Below are positions 31,750-43,360 of a stretch of 64,000 bases of DNA, piece by piece (within the stretch, counting starts at the first letter, position 1; the number at the start of each line of letters is the position of its first letter). The notes beneath the pieces were generated by a model. The model did no database searches. It was not told the DNA's origin and saw only the letters and a program-made list of their open reading frames with translations. The translations under genes were made by a program, and so were the position numbers. The stretch is from Tenrec ecaudatus. Taxonomy: Eukaryota > Chordata > Mammalia > Afrosoricida > Tenrecidae. The DNA is taken from contig NC_134541.1 of assembly GCF_050624435.1 (NCBI RefSeq), positions 98,638,805-98,702,804 of the forward strand. The letters run 5' to 3'.

Positions 31750-33600
31750 ATCTGGGTTTGATTCCCAGCCTATGTGCGGTCTCTCCCTCCTTGTCGGTGT
31801 TGCTACATAAGGTGCCGAACAGGTTATAGTGCAGCTTCCAGACCAAGACGCAGAAGAAAGGCCTGTGATCTACTTAAAAAAGTTATTTTTTTAAATTAAA
31901 AAATCAGACAATGAACACCCTGTGGAAGACAGTGGTCTGATCTGAAACTGCACAAGCCTGTCACCAGACCACGTAGTGATTTGTTCTGTTGTGCAGGGGC
32001 ATCACCAGGAGTTCAGGTAGACTCTATGGCAGCTTGCGCCCAGGTAATTTTAGCAGGAATCCCTCCCACCCCCTGCCCCCAGCCCTACCCACCCCCCAGC
32101 ACACCCACAGGAGCTATCCTAGCTGCTCTGTACTTTGTCCACAGCCCCGGGGTAGCCCCTTTTACATGCAAAGGTTGCTTACGTTGACTAGGAAGGGTGA
32201 AGGAGTGGATGTATCCAGAAGGAGGGGAGCTACCAAGGAAATACTTCGGTCTCTAAGTCCAGGGCGGTGGGATCATTCTCTCCCACACTCGCAATGGGAT
32301 TGTGTCTCAATGGCCCAGAGCAATCAGAACTGTTAATAAACAGCATGTATTGTCCCACTTCTTGGGGTTTCTGGAAATCACTTCCCAAATAAATCACATA
32401 CACTTAAATCTTAGTCTCGGGTCAGTTTCTGGCCAAGGCATGGCTGCTACTTCCAGTCAATTTTAGCTTCACCGAGAGCTCAGAGCTTGGACTCCATGAC
32501 TGGAGGTGTTCATGATGGGCACGGAGCCACCGTTCCCACTGTCTTCTCTTTTCTTCATTGACCACTGCGTGGTGTCAGGTGGACCCCGACAGACACCCGT
32601 GGAAACACTCGGCTTGGGATGTATTTCTGTGTCAGGCAGGTTTGGACAGTGGGAACCCACCAGCCTACGGCTACAGTGTCAACACTATTGCTGGGCTGAA
32701 GGGCTGATCACCAACCCCTACTCATGGCAGGATAAGCCACCTGCCATCTGTCACCCCTGACACCTCCATTTCACCCAACAGATCCCGAGACTGCATCCAT
32801 AATTCCTAGGGGAACCAACAGTACTAGGACGGTGATGAGGCTTGCCCCAGGCCATCGGACCCTGGGCTGTCTCCACCTTCTGGCTCAGTCTGGCGCCCTG
32901 CGATTCTGAACCCTAGGTGGCAGGGTCAAGGTCGATCTTCAGCCTGGACACTGGCTGTCATTTGCCAAAAGACAACAGGATTGGGAATGTGAATTGAATT
33001 CATATCATTAGCAAGTACCTTTCTATCAGGTTCCTTTAGGGAAAATTTCCTCCTCAGTCTATCTGATATCCCCATGGAGACAGGGGGGGAATTTGTATTT
33101 GGCAGCAAGCATGGGTACCAGACATAATGGCTTGAGGCACCAGGAAAATGTAATCAATATTTACCTGCTGAGAGGTCCCATGATGGGAAGGAAATTGACT
33201 CTTCCCAGTGAAAACATCCCAGTTTGCTGTCCTGCTTTCTTTGTGTATTTGCAGACGGGGAAATTCATAATCCTGGTTCTTTGGGTAGGACAAAACCCAG
33301 GGAGCCATTACCCCCTTCGTTTGTGTAAAATAACCCATTACAGGGAGATGAGTCGCTGGAAATATCCATGCAGGTCTCCTAATTATCTGCCTGGTTTCTG
33401 TTTATTTGTGTCCCACACTACTGCAGTCTTGAAGTACTTTCGTCTCTCCCTTATGATCTTTTGCTCAGAACGCATAACCTTGCATGGCACTTGCTTCATC
33501 ATCTGTGTCACCTTCTAGAGAACTATCCTTGGTGGAGATGTGGAGGGAGGGAACCAAAAACCTTAAAGGAGTTAATAATGTGTCTTCAGCTATTTTACCA
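31750..33600. other. No recognised feature
   Basis: 1.85 kb, moderately GC-rich, with ORFs up to 141 codons (33093-33518) but no domain I recognise. C-rich tracts occur at 32060-32110. It could include an old LTR (the 32460-32930 area), but I cannot support that. Confidence 0.45.
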
Positions 33601-33604
33601 TAGA

Positions 33605-33818
33605 GCCGGAGTATAGACCAGCTGCTGTGAGTTCATCCAAACTCATGGCACCCACGAGTGTGTCCGACGAGAGCTGTGCTCCACAGGCTGCTCGATGACT
33701 AACTTTCCCAAAGGAGATTGCCAGGCCTTTCTTCTGTGACATCTCGGGTGCACTGAAACCAATTGCCAACCCTCTAGTTAGCATTTGAGCGTGTGACTCA
33801 TTGGCACTACCAAGGGCT
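33605..33818 (-). mobile_element. AfroSINE, older form
   Basis: Antisense order: 'actcatggcacccacgagtg', 'agctgtgctccacaggctgc', 'aggcctttcttctgtgacat', 'ccaaccctctagttagcatt' and 'ggcactaccaaggg'. The longer middle differs from the shorter form at 44592 and resembles the elephant-type consensus as I remember it. Confidence 0.8.
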
Positions 33819-33829
33819 GGAAGTTGTGT

Positions 33830-34156
33830 TGGGATGCCATCAAATCACTTCCAGCCCATAGTGACCCTTTACACAACAGAATGAGACATTGCCCAGTCCC
33901 GCGCCCTCCTTATAATTGTGGCGATGTTTGAGTCCATTGTTTCAGCCACCGTGTCAATACATCTTGTTGAGGACCTTCCTCTCTTTCGCTACCTCTCTGC
34001 TTTACCAAGCACGATGTCCTTCTTCAGGGGATGGTCTCTCCTGAGAATATGTCCAAGGTATGTAGATGAAATCTCCTCATCCTTGCTGCCAAGGAGCGCT
34101 CAGTTTAGGAGGAGGGAGTTGTACTATTTCCATGTTACAGTGGGGACACTAGAAAT
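33830..34156 (-). mobile_element. RTE/BovB-type LINE 3' end
   Basis: Antisense tail 'catagtgaccctttacacaa', then 'cattgtttcagccaccgtgt', 'tctgctttaccaagcacgat' and 'tggtctctcctgagaatatg'. The young L1 at 34173 sits immediately to the right. Confidence 0.85.
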
Positions 34157-34172
34157 TTATGTGCCCAGTTTT

Positions 34173-35109
34173 TGTTTTTTAAATCATTTTATTGGGGGCT
34201 CATACCACTCTTATCTCCATCCATTCATTCATCCATCCATCCATCCATCCATCCACCCATCCATCCATCATGTCAAACACATTTGCACATTGGTTGCCAT
34301 CATCATTCTCAAAACATTTGCTTTCTACTTGAGCCCTTGGTATCAGCTCATAATTTTTTCCCTCCCTCCCCACTCTCTCTCCCTCATGAACACTTGATAA
34401 TTTATAAATTATTATTATAATGTTGTCATGTCTTACACTTTCCGATGTCTCCCTTCACCCACTTTTCTGTTGTCCATCCCCTAGGGAGGAGGTTATATGT
34501 AGATCCTTGAAGTCTGTTCCCACCTTCTACCCCATCTTCCCTCTACCCTCCAGGTATCACCACTCTCACCACCAGTCCTGAAGGGATCCTCCACCCTGGA
34601 TTCCCTGTGTTTCCAGTTCCTGTCTGTGCCAGTGTACATCCTTTGGTCTTGCCAGATTGTAAGGTAGAATTGGGATCATGATAGTGGGGGGTGGCGGAGA
34701 GAGGAAGCATTTAAAAACTTGAGGAAATTTGTATGTTTCACTGTTACTACACTGCACCCTGACTGGCTCATCTTCTCCCCATGACCCTTCTGTAAGGGGA
34801 TGTCCAGTTGTCTACAGATGGGTTTTAGGTCCCCAGTTTGCACTGTCCCTCATTCTCAATGATATGATTTTTTTGTTCTTTGATGACTGATACCTGATCC
34901 CTTTGACACATTGTGATCATACAGGCTGGTGTGCTTCCATGTGGGATTTGTTGCTTCGGAGCTAGATGGTCGCTTGTTTACCTTCAAGCCTTTAAGACTC
35001 CAGATACTCTATCTTTTGATAGCCAGGCTCCATCAGCTTTCTTCACCTAATGCGCTTATGCACCCGCTTTGTCTTCAGTGATCATGTCGGAAAGGCGAGC
35101 ATCATGGAA
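34173..35109 (-). mobile_element. Young L1 3' UTR insertion with TSDs
   Basis: 5'-truncated, 937 bp, without ORF2. A 16-bp TSD 'ttatgtgcccagtttt' is exact at 34157-34172 and 35110-35125. The 3' UTR module ('cttcaagcctttaagactcc', 'gatagccaggctccatcagc') is present once. The site of the family's 'atccatacat' has expanded into (CATC)n. Confidence 0.95.
34217..34270. repeat. (CATC)n microsatellite inside L1
   Basis: About 12 imperfect CATC units about 45 bp from the L1 3' end. It arose from the family's short 'catccatacatc'-like seed. Confidence 0.93.
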
Positions 35110-35125
35110 TTATGTGCCCAGTTTT

Positions 35126-36068
35126 GTGAGGGCTTCCTCTTTTCAGATTGCACAAAAGGAGGTCATTTGCAACACCAAATTGGGAGTACAAGAGCGAGTC
35201 CCTATCTGCAAGGTCCCGTATTCCATTCAGTGCCTATTTGGCATGAGGAGGCCATGTGGACAAATCTTTGGCCCAATGGGCTCTCTGTGTTTGACAGCAT
35301 AGGGACATCCAAGAATAAGATATAGACAAGAGAGTGTTGAAACATTGTAGATTTACCTATAGATACCCTATAAAGAGAACTTCCTGTTGCATTTAAAACT
35401 GGATCGTATACTGATCATATTCCTGGGCTTTGGACTAAGGCTATTGGGGTTCACATCACCCCCAGTTATTTCCTGCCACAAAGGAAGCAAACAAGTTGGC
35501 CATTATGGTCCTTAACAGATACGATTTTGAGGCATGCAAACACTTTTCTTGCTAAGGGACCATGCTAGTCAAGTGGACATAAACTAACATTGTGCTCTTA
35601 TTCTGGGACCAAGGGATAGACTGTGTATTAGAGAGAAACTAGGGTTGCCAGAAAAAAGCACAGAACATCCATTGCATTTTTCCTTTCAGACAATCAGTGA
35701 ATATTCTTATACTTAATGAAATGATCCAATGCTGTTCAAGCTTCCAAATCAGCTCAGAATGAAATGTTGCCTCTTCCAGCCTCATCTTCACTAGAACCTT
35801 CTTCCTTGGCAACTATCGTTGGAACTGCTGTGTATTTGGAGAACTCACCATCCTTGGAGACTCAGCTTACAGCAGGATGCCAGACAACATTCTACCATAG
35901 TCCTGCAGCAGCTAGTTTTCAGAAGTAGATAGCCAGGCATTTCTTCATAGACTTAGGAAGGTCCCCTGCAGCTCATTTGCCATGAGTGACCCTGCTGGTA
36001 TTTGGAATGTTGGAGGGATAGCGTCTGATAACACAGTTACACCTAACCTCCCCCGATCCCTGTCCACC
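35126..36068. other. No recognised feature
   Basis: Nearly 1 kb with no recognised repeat. ORFs of 77-91 codons at 35050-35325 straddle the L1 boundary and are spurious. Confidence 0.45.
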
Positions 36069-36076
36069 CTCTAGGG

Positions 36077-36273
36077 CCGCGGTTCTCAACCTTCCTAATG
36101 CCACGCCCCTTTCATACAGTCCCTCATGTTGTGGTCTCCCCCCCTACCACCATAAAATTATTTTTGTTGCTACTTCATAACTGTAATTGTGCCACTGTTA
36201 TGAATCGGGCGACCCTTGTGAAAGGGTTGTTTGACCTCCAAAGGGGTCATGACCCACAGGTTGAGAACTGATG
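36077..36273. mobile_element. SPIN hAT transposon, non-autonomous
   Basis: The 197-bp element starts 'ccgcggttctcaaccttcct' and ends 'acaggttgagaactgatg'. These are the inverted termini of the SPIN hAT family (CAGCGGTTCTCAACC as remembered). The interior has 'cataaaattatttttgttgc', 'tacttcataactgtaatt' and 'cgacccttgtgaaagggttg'. Eight-base flanks 'ctctaggg' and 'ctttaagg' agree at 6 of 8 sites, as expected for an aged hAT TSD. There is no transposase. Confidence 0.93.
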
Positions 36274-36281
36274 CTTTAAGG

Positions 36282-37030
36282 TAACAAATTGATAGATGGA
36301 TGGTGTATATAGAATATACACAAAAAAGTTACTTGTTGTCTATCTGAAATACAATTTTAACTGGACACCCTATATTTATATCTTATTTTCTCAACATGGA
36401 AGCTCTTAGAAGGGCCTGGATATTGTTTTGTTTCTGATTGTTTCTGCCCTTATTTTGTCTGCACCCTCCCCATTCTGTGCAAATGTGAAATCAGAAGTCA
36501 TAAAAGCCTTGACAAAATGACAAGAATTCTAATGGCATCAGGCATTAATTCATCCTTGACGGGAGACATATCCAATCTATTTAGGTTCAGTGATTTGAAA
36601 CGGCAGCATTTCGTATTACAACCCACCCCCCACTAAGAGGGGGGAGGCACGGGAAGTAGGGAGGAGCTGGGAACAGTTCCTCTTCCCCAGAGGGAGGGAT
36701 GTCAGCCTACAGGTCAAAGCCAGCAGCCATCCCAACAGGTGTTATATACACGCTCCTTGAACTCGGGTGTTAATTTCCTTCCTAGTCCTGAGAATACAGG
36801 TGTGGCTGGTAATGCTGAGGTGCGACATGCCCTGGATCTGAGTGATTAAGACCTGCTTTCCCATTTCCACACTGTAATTGGGGATGCTTGCGACGTTCAT
36901 TTCTGCTTATCAACTGGCAGTGGCACAAAATATTTTAATGTTTTAAACATGCGTCCCTACCACATCCTATTGTGTCCCTACCACATCCCAGACTCTCACT
37001 CAGTCAGTTAATAGACTCCAGATAGGCTAC
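36282..37030. other. No recognised feature
   Basis: Unique-looking sequence. No gene or repeat assigned. Confidence 0.45.
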
Positions 37031-37251
37031 AGGAACCCTGGTAGAATGTGGTTAAAGCACTCTGCTGTCAACTGAAAGGCTGGTGGTTCAAAACTGCTAG
37101 CTCTTCCTTAGGGGAGAGGTGTGGGTGGCAGTCTGCTTTCATAGATATTTACAGCCTTGGGAACCCTCCTGGACCAGTTCTACTCTGCCTACAGGGCTGT
37201 AATGAGTTGGGATCCACTCGGCTGACAGCTACAGGCTTGGTTCTGTTTGGT
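37031..37251 (+). mobile_element. AfroSINE
   Basis: 'aaccctggtagaatgtggtt', 'aaggctggtggttcaaaact', 'ggaccagttctactctgcct' and 'gagttgggatccactcggct' cover the full element. Confidence 0.85.
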
Positions 37252-37284
37252 TAGATATGCACCCAATTGTGCAAATAAGATGGC

Positions 37285-37438
37285 TAGTAGGCTTGGCAGC
37301 TAGCTGAAAGATTAGAGTTTGAGTCTGCCTGGAGGGAGCTCAGGAGCACAACTTAGGTTCTAAAAAATAAGCCATCGACACTTCTATGGAGCACAGTTCC
37401 CCTCTGATACTGGTGGGGGCAGCTCAGTGACAACTGGT
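37285..37438 (+). mobile_element. AfroSINE, diverged
   Basis: 'ggcagctagctgaaagatta', 'gagtttgagtctgcctgga' and 'tatggagcacagttcccctc' match the older form. It stands directly downstream of a better preserved copy. Confidence 0.5.
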
Positions 37439-37592
37439 TTTTAAATATGCCCTTGGCCTTCCAAAAGGACTGATTTTATAAATCCTTAAAGAGGAGTGGA
37501 CATTCCTATTGGGATGAAAACTATCCATGTTTCCCATTACACTGATAATATGAAATTAGAGGATTATGTACATTGAAAAATGTTAAAAGTAG

Positions 37593-37732
37593 GATGCTCT
37601 TGTGGGAGAATGTCAATGCTTTCTACTTCCGTAAAGAGTTAGTCTCACAAAGTGACAGGACAGTTCTACCTTGCCCTATTGGGTAGCTATGAATTGGAAT
37701 TGACCCAGTGGCAGGCAGTGAGTTTTATTTGG
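37593..37732 (+). mobile_element. AfroSINE 3' half
   Basis: 'gtgggagaatgtcaatgctt', 'tctacttccgtaaagagtta', 'ggacagttctaccttgccct' and 'gaattggaattgacccagtg'. The tRNA-like head is absent. Confidence 0.8.
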
Positions 37733-37734
37733 GT

Positions 37735-38165
37735 TTGATTAGGATGCTTTGTTTGGTTGTATGTCATTGGTGATATCGCTTTAAAAAAAATCTTCCTTTC
37801 CTTTGGGACGTAGAGCCCCAAAATGGTGTTTGTGAAGGAGCTATGATACTTAGTTTCCTTATTAGGTAAGGAAAAACAAGGGACTGGGTTATAGTCCTTC
37901 ATATATAGGATGTATGAATTTGGATATTGAATTATATTTAGTTATAATAGGGAACACTCAGTAGAATCTATGTTAAGCAAAAAGCACGCAGAACATGATT
38001 TATTTTATCATCTCAGGATTGTGCATGACTGAATAATACTGATCCTCTCAAACTGGGAGAAATTCTGACCAGCAACTACATGATTTGTTGCTCCAATCAC
38101 ACAGCTTATTATTTGAGCCAGCAAATGGAACCCAGCGACTGTGGTTGGTGTAGTTAACTTAAGGA
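37735..38165. other. No recognised feature
   Basis: AT-rich sequence without identifiable element. Confidence 0.45.
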
Positions 38166-38169
38166 GCGC

Positions 38170-38415
38170 GTTTGAAAGTAGCCTGGACTGCGAAAAGGAC
38201 AAACTGACATGTCTCCGAAGAAGTATGATCAGAGTGCCCCTTAGAGGCGAGAAGGGGACGTTGTCCTACTGCCGTGGGCCTGTTGTCAGGAGAGGCAGCC
38301 CCTGGAAAAGGACATCATGTTTGGTAGAGTAGAGGAGCCGTGCAAAAGAGAAAGGCTCTCAATCAGACGGATTGGCGCCATGGCTGCAACAATGGGCTGA
38401 AGCAAGGTGACACCT
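38170..38415 (+). mobile_element. RTE/BovB-type LINE 3' fragment
   Basis: 'tggactgcgaaaaggacaaa', 'gatcagagtgccccttagag', 'cccctggaaaaggacatcat' and 'gaaaggctctcaatcaga' are followed by 'ggctgcaacaatgggctgaa'. It stops before the 3' tail. Confidence 0.8.
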
Positions 38416-38930
38416 GTGGAGATGAAACAGGACTGGCAGTTTTGCATCTGTTGTTTATGATGCCCCTTTGCTTCAGAACCTTCTGGATGGCCCCCAACAC
38501 CAACTGCATAAGGAGTGGATACGAATTCAAGAATTAGCTTACCATCGTTACCAATGGGTTTGTAGTGGGATGAAATCCTGAAAATGGCAGAATATTTGAA
38601 CCAAGTAATTAAAAAAGACAAAAGTGCCAACTTATCCACATGTACCCGGGGTCTTGTCAAGTCCAGGGCCTCCTCTGGTCGGAGATGCAGACTCAACAGC
38701 AGAGTGATAGAGTGATGACCTTGAATGTGCTTACAGAGTCTTGCGTCTGACAAAGCCACAGACCAACTATGTAATCTTGGATATACTTTCACACTTGAAT
38801 TGTTTCTTGGTTTCCTCAAAGACACTGGAAAGTATCTACTTTGTATTAGAGTTTCTGTGAAGTGCACATGGAGTGACCTGTGAGCAGTGAAGCTTGGTAC
38901 TCAAGAGACAAAAAGATGACTACCATAGAA
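38416..38930. other. No confident feature, possible decayed MIR
   Basis: 'accaactatgtaatcttgga' to 'tgtttcttggtttcctcaaa' (38765-38820) is reminiscent of MIR, too weak to annotate. The 193-codon minus ORF crossing here ends in antisense RTE sequence and is spurious. Confidence 0.4.
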
Positions 38931-38934
38931 AACA

Positions 38935-39060
38935 CCATCCAGGCCATGGCTGTTAAGTTGCTTCTGACTGATAGCGTGCTCATGTGGTACAGAGTAGAAT
39001 GGCTCCATGGGAATTTCTTGGCTGAAACCTTTACAGGAAGAGTTCCCCTCACCCCTCTTA
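38935..39060 (-). mobile_element. AfroSINE tail fragment
   Basis: 'ggccatggctgttaagttgc', 'ttctgactgatagcgtgctc' and 'tacagagtagaatggctcca' match the antisense SINE tail. Confidence 0.65.
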
Positions 39061-39304
39061 CCACGGTATCACTGAATAGGTTGAGTCTGGTACCCTTTAG
39101 ATTAGTAACTAAGAGCAAATCATTTCTACCACCCAGGGACCTGCACACTCAATAGATGTCATTATTATCTATATTCCTAGTATGTTGATATATACATAAT
39201 TTTGCCACACTCTTGGTGAAGAAATGAGATTTTTCATACTTATTGTACCTGGATATACCCAACCATATACTTAATGAGATGCCAATGATCACATTTCCTC
39301 CCAT

Positions 39305-39405
39305 GAGTTGTCATCATTCTTGCTTTACGTGAGAGAATGCTGGAGCTCAGCAAGACTCAAAAGCAATAACTGGCAGAGCCAGCATTCATCCACGAATCCT
39401 AGAGT
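39305..39405 (-). mobile_element. MIR SINE fragment
   Basis: 'gcaataactggcagagccag' and 'cattcatccacgaatcctag' correspond to the antisense MIR body. Confidence 0.5.
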
Positions 39406-40115
39406 TGATCTCATTTTGTTATTTTAACTGCTGTCATGAGAAGATCCATCATCACTAGGGTGAAAAGTTGCTGCCATGTTTATGGAGAAGAGAGAATATT
39501 CCTTTCTATCTACCCCATTCTGATGCTGCAGGTATAGAGCGCTACTGTTTGATAGGGGCAAGACAATGCTCCTTGTCTTCTTCTGGTACCTTCTTCTGCC
39601 CCAGATCTGCATTCTTCATACATAGGCCAACACTCGGCACCCCAGCATACTCTGAAGGAACTTTTCCATGTAGAAAATGTTGGGGACCTCATTCATTGTG
39701 ATGGGAATATAATATGATACAGCTGCTATGGAAAACAGCTCATAGCATTAAAATTTTTTTTGGTTAAGGTTTAAAAGATGATCTCAGGTCAATAATTTCC
39801 AGGGTCCACACAGCCTTCATGGCTCCAGAGATTCTGAAGTCAGTGAGAATTTAAGTTCTATTCAACAACATTTATCCATTTTGATCAAGATTCTGTTATT
39901 GATTAATTGTTCAAAATGTCTGGTAGTGGTTCTACCTGGTTCTGATCTCATGACAGAAGAGGCAGATGCTCATGGAGGCAATTAGCCTCACATCCTATTT
40001 TCTGCTTCTATTTCTGACTCTTCTTTCTATTTTGCTCCAGGCAAATAGATACAGATTGTTTTGTCTTGGATGACACTTGCAAATATCCTCTGAGGTCCTC
40101 TTAAAACCAAATAAT
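39406..40115. other. No recognised feature
   Basis: No family assigned. ORFs of 60-77 codons overlap on opposite strands. Confidence 0.45.
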
Positions 40116-40117
40116 AG

Positions 40118-40297
40118 CCTGGTGGTGTAGTGGTTACATGTTGGGTTGCAATCTTCATAGTCAGCAGTGTGAAACCACCAGCAGCTTCTTGGGAGAAAGA
40201 CCGGGCTTTCTACTCCCGTAAAGAGTGATAGTCTCAGAAACCCACAGGTGGTTGGCTCTGAGTCAGCACTGACTTGATGGTGGTGAGTTTGGGTTAG
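40118..40297 (+). mobile_element. AfroSINE
   Basis: 'agcctggtggtgtagtggtt', 'accaccagcagcttcttggg', 'ctttctactcccgtaaagag' and 'actgacttgatggtggtgag' make this a nearly full-length copy of the shorter, younger form. Confidence 0.9.
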
Positions 40298-40494
40298 TTT
40301 TGAGCAGTCTGCTCTTTTAGCACAATCTGCATGAGATAGCCCAAAAATAAGATAGGAAGGAGCCTTAGAGGACAACAGGTTGTTGTTAATGGGGAAGAAA
40401 CAACTTAGAAAAGCAGGTAAAAGTGGTTGAATAGTCCAAGGAATATAATAAATGTCACTGAAATATATATACTGTTCCATTTCTGTGTATCATC

Positions 40495-40988
40495 TCAACA
40501 TCACCATCACTATATGACCCGGGAAATCTCATTCTTTGGTAGATACCCGAGAGATTTAAAAGCAGAATGTTAATAGACACATGTATGCAATGTCCTTTGC
40601 AGTACTATCCACACTAGCCCCAAACTAGAAACAATCCAATGCCCATCAACAGACGAATGGGTAAACAACGTGTGCTCAGTACACACAATGAGAGTTACTC
40701 TGTCACAAAGAGAGATGAAGTCCTGAAACATGCCACAGCATGGATGAACCCTGAAAACGTGTGATTGTAACTAGCCAGTCACAGAAGGACAAGATTGTAT
40801 GATACCACTAATAGAACCATTTGGACTAGGCCAGCACAGTCTAACAGTGGTTACCAGGGGCAAGAGGGAATGAGGCGGGGGTGGGGTGGGGAAAGGGCCA
40901 GCGTTGTCTAGCTAATGCGGAGTGTCTGTTTATGGGGATGGAAACTATGGCAGCGATAGTTGCACAACATGCTGATAAATAATTGGTT
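40495..40988 (+). mobile_element. Old L1 3' region
   Basis: 'ccaatgcccatcaacagacg', 'catggatgaaccctgaaaac', 'agccagtcacagaaggacaa', 'gattgtatgataccacta' and 'agtggttaccaggggcaaga' are unmistakable ancient L1 3' landmarks in sense. Confidence 0.88.
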
Positions 40989-40989
40989 T

Positions 40990-42435
40990 CGTTGAGTTTA
41001 CGTGAAAATCTCTGGACTGGCAAATACCGTGTTATCTACATCTTTTACCATGCGAATGGTGGGGACCTTATGAGGACTTTGGGAGAGGAGATCTTGGGTG
41101 CCGGTCCTCCCAGTTTTGGAAGCTCAGTGACTCCCTCGTGGGGGAGGAAGACAGTTCCTGGGAGCTGCTTCACTCTTGTAACCACATTGGCTTTAGGGGG
41201 TTACCTGGGAACCAAGTCTTCACCCGGAGACAGCTGTTTCTGCAGTGAAATGGACTTGGTGAGCTTTCTGAATCAGGCTCTTGCAATTCAGGGAAGCCAC
41301 AAAAAGCTCAGGGAGTGCAAGGTGGTTTAGCCAACTGGTCTCCATGAAAACTGGAAATGAGATCTTTGGGAACTGGGAGGAAAAGGGAAAGAAGGCAGAA
41401 ATTGTTCACGGGGGAAGGGGGAGCAAAAATCCCATGGAAAACAAGAAGAAAGTACCCCTTGCTACAAAGATTCAAAGTCAATGACATGCATCAGGGATAA
41501 GGCAGCCATGGAGGGTCGGCTAGGGGCCGGTGAGAGGCCAGGAGAGGCTGAGGGAGTGCGGGGGGGTGGAGGGGGAAAGAGGGGGTAGCACAGATGAGGG
41601 GCTCCAAGTTAGCCAAACGGGAAGTGCTAAACTGCCTCCGTGCTCGGGACAGCGACGTAGGTAATAAGAACCCCAGACAAGACAAGAAAGAAGACCCAAT
41701 TTAGAGTAAGACGATGAACTGAATGGAGCTGACAGGCAATGAGACGGCCGTGGGGAACAAGGAGTATGAAGAAGACAAATCCAAAGTGAAAGCCACGTCT
41801 CAGTTGCTATGGCTGTCAGATGGCTTTGACAGGGGAGACAGGGATGGACAATGAGGGGCTGACGCTGAACGACAAATCCCCAGGCTGAGAGTCACAAAGC
41901 ATTACAGGGTTTAGTGCTATGGCCCGTGACCATCTCTGCTCAGAGATGTACATAAAGGCACCACTGAACTGGGGACATCCATTCTTTTTCGGTTTGGGAT
42001 TAGTTCTGAGATGTCGTCCCTTAGAAGGAGCAGCTAACTCACCAGTTTTCCCACAGCAGCGGTACCATTTTTACATTCCTACTGCAGTGAATGAGGTCTC
42101 CAACGCTTTCTACCCAGAGAAGTACCTTCCGCCCCTGCTAGGGAGGCCCAATGTGGGGTTAGGGATGAACAATGCAGTCTGGGGCCAGAAGAGGTCATAG
42201 AAAAAGAGAAGTTTTGTCTTGCTCTCATCGAGCCATAGAGCTCTACACCCCTGCAGCCTCAGCATGGGTTTCAGATTCAAAGTTGCAACAGACAAGCTTT
42301 AACACCAAAACAGAATCGGTTTACCTCCAAGACTCTCCTCTCCTTGTTTTATGTTACTGGTTGTCAGTGCTGTTCCCAAACCTCACTGTGGAGCCACACA
42401 GTAGAGGGATGTAGCGTGGTGGGCAGGTGTGCATA
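40990..42435. other. No recognised feature
   Basis: 1.4 kb of apparently unique, moderately GC-rich sequence. ORFs up to 115 codons occur on both strands without recognisable domains. Confidence 0.45.
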
Positions 42436-42439
42436 CTTC

Positions 42440-42598
42440 AGGTTTGTGGTGGCTATTAGTTGCCCTTGACCCATGGTGACACCGTATCCAGGAGGGTCAA
42501 ACTGTGGTGCTCCCCAGGTCTTTCCTGGGTTGGTTTTTAGAAGTAGATTTCCAGGTCTTTGTTCCTACTCTGATTTAGTCTGGAAGCACCACTGAAAC
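42440..42598 (-). mobile_element. AfroSINE, older form
   Basis: Antisense 'ttgcccttgacccatggtga', 'agaagtagatttccaggtct' and 'agtctggaagcaccactgaa' cover the middle and tail. Confidence 0.7.
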
Positions 42599-42604
42599 AT
42601 GTTC

Positions 42605-43135
42605 AGCATCATGTGGTTGGTAGGCGCCGCTGGATCAGTTCCAACCCACAGTGACCCAATGCACAACAGATTGAAACACTGATCTGCACCATGTCATCCA
42701 CACAATTGTTGCTGCGCTGAGCCCATTGTTGCAGCCACTGTGCCAATCCATCTCGATGAGGGCCTTCCTCTTTCTTTCTGCCCCTCTACTTTACCAAACA
42801 CAATGTCTTTCACCAGGGACTGGGATTTCCTGATCACATGTTCAAAGTGTGTAAGATGAAGTCTCGCCATCCTTGCACTTCCTCCAAGATAGAGTGTTTT
42901 GTCCTTTTGGCAGTCCATAGTACTTTCGATTTTCTTCTCCAGCACCACAATTCAAATGCATTGATTCGTCTTTTGTCTTTCTTATTCAATGTCTAATTTT
43001 CACATGCCCGGAGGCAATTGAAAATATGGAATTGGTTAGACACACCTCAGTTCTCAAAGTAACATCTTTACTTTTCAATACTTTAAAGAGGTCTTTTGCA
43101 GTAGATTTACCCAATGCAATGCATCTTTTATTCAG
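42605..43135 (-). mobile_element. RTE/BovB-type LINE 3' portion
   Basis: Antisense tail 'cacagtgacccaatgcacaa', then 'cattgttgcagccactgtgc', 'ctactttaccaaacacaatg', 'ttttggcagtccatagtact' and 'gcagtagatttacccaatgc'. At about 530 bp it is one of the better preserved copies. Its 84-codon minus ORF is a remnant of the post-RT domain. Confidence 0.88.
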
Positions 43136-43224
43136 TATCATAGCAACATACACGTTTGCTGATAGACAGGTGGTGGCTGTGCATGAAGTGCACTGGCTGG
43201 AAATAAAACCTAGGTCTCTTCATG

Positions 43225-43360
43225 GAAGGTGAGAATCTACCACCAAATCACCTGGCCTCAGCTTTCTCAGACATCGGATGAAAATCATGAGGAGCTGGGA
43301 GAATTAAATGAGATAAGCTGAGTAAAGTTCTCAACACTGAGTCCGAGACTGGGGTGAATG
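43225..43360 (+). mobile_element. MIR SINE
   Basis: 'ctggcctcagctttctcaga', 'catcggatgaaaatcatgag' and 'aattaaatgagataagct' follow the MIR sense order. Confidence 0.65.

Noticed and set aside
33918..34397. 159-codon plus ORF with His/Pro/Ser repeats
   Set aside because: It runs antisense through an RTE tail into the L1 3' UTR and its (CATC)n tract.
38286..38867. 193-codon minus-strand ORF
   Set aside because: Its C-terminal part is antisense RTE sequence and the remainder has no recognisable domain or splice context.
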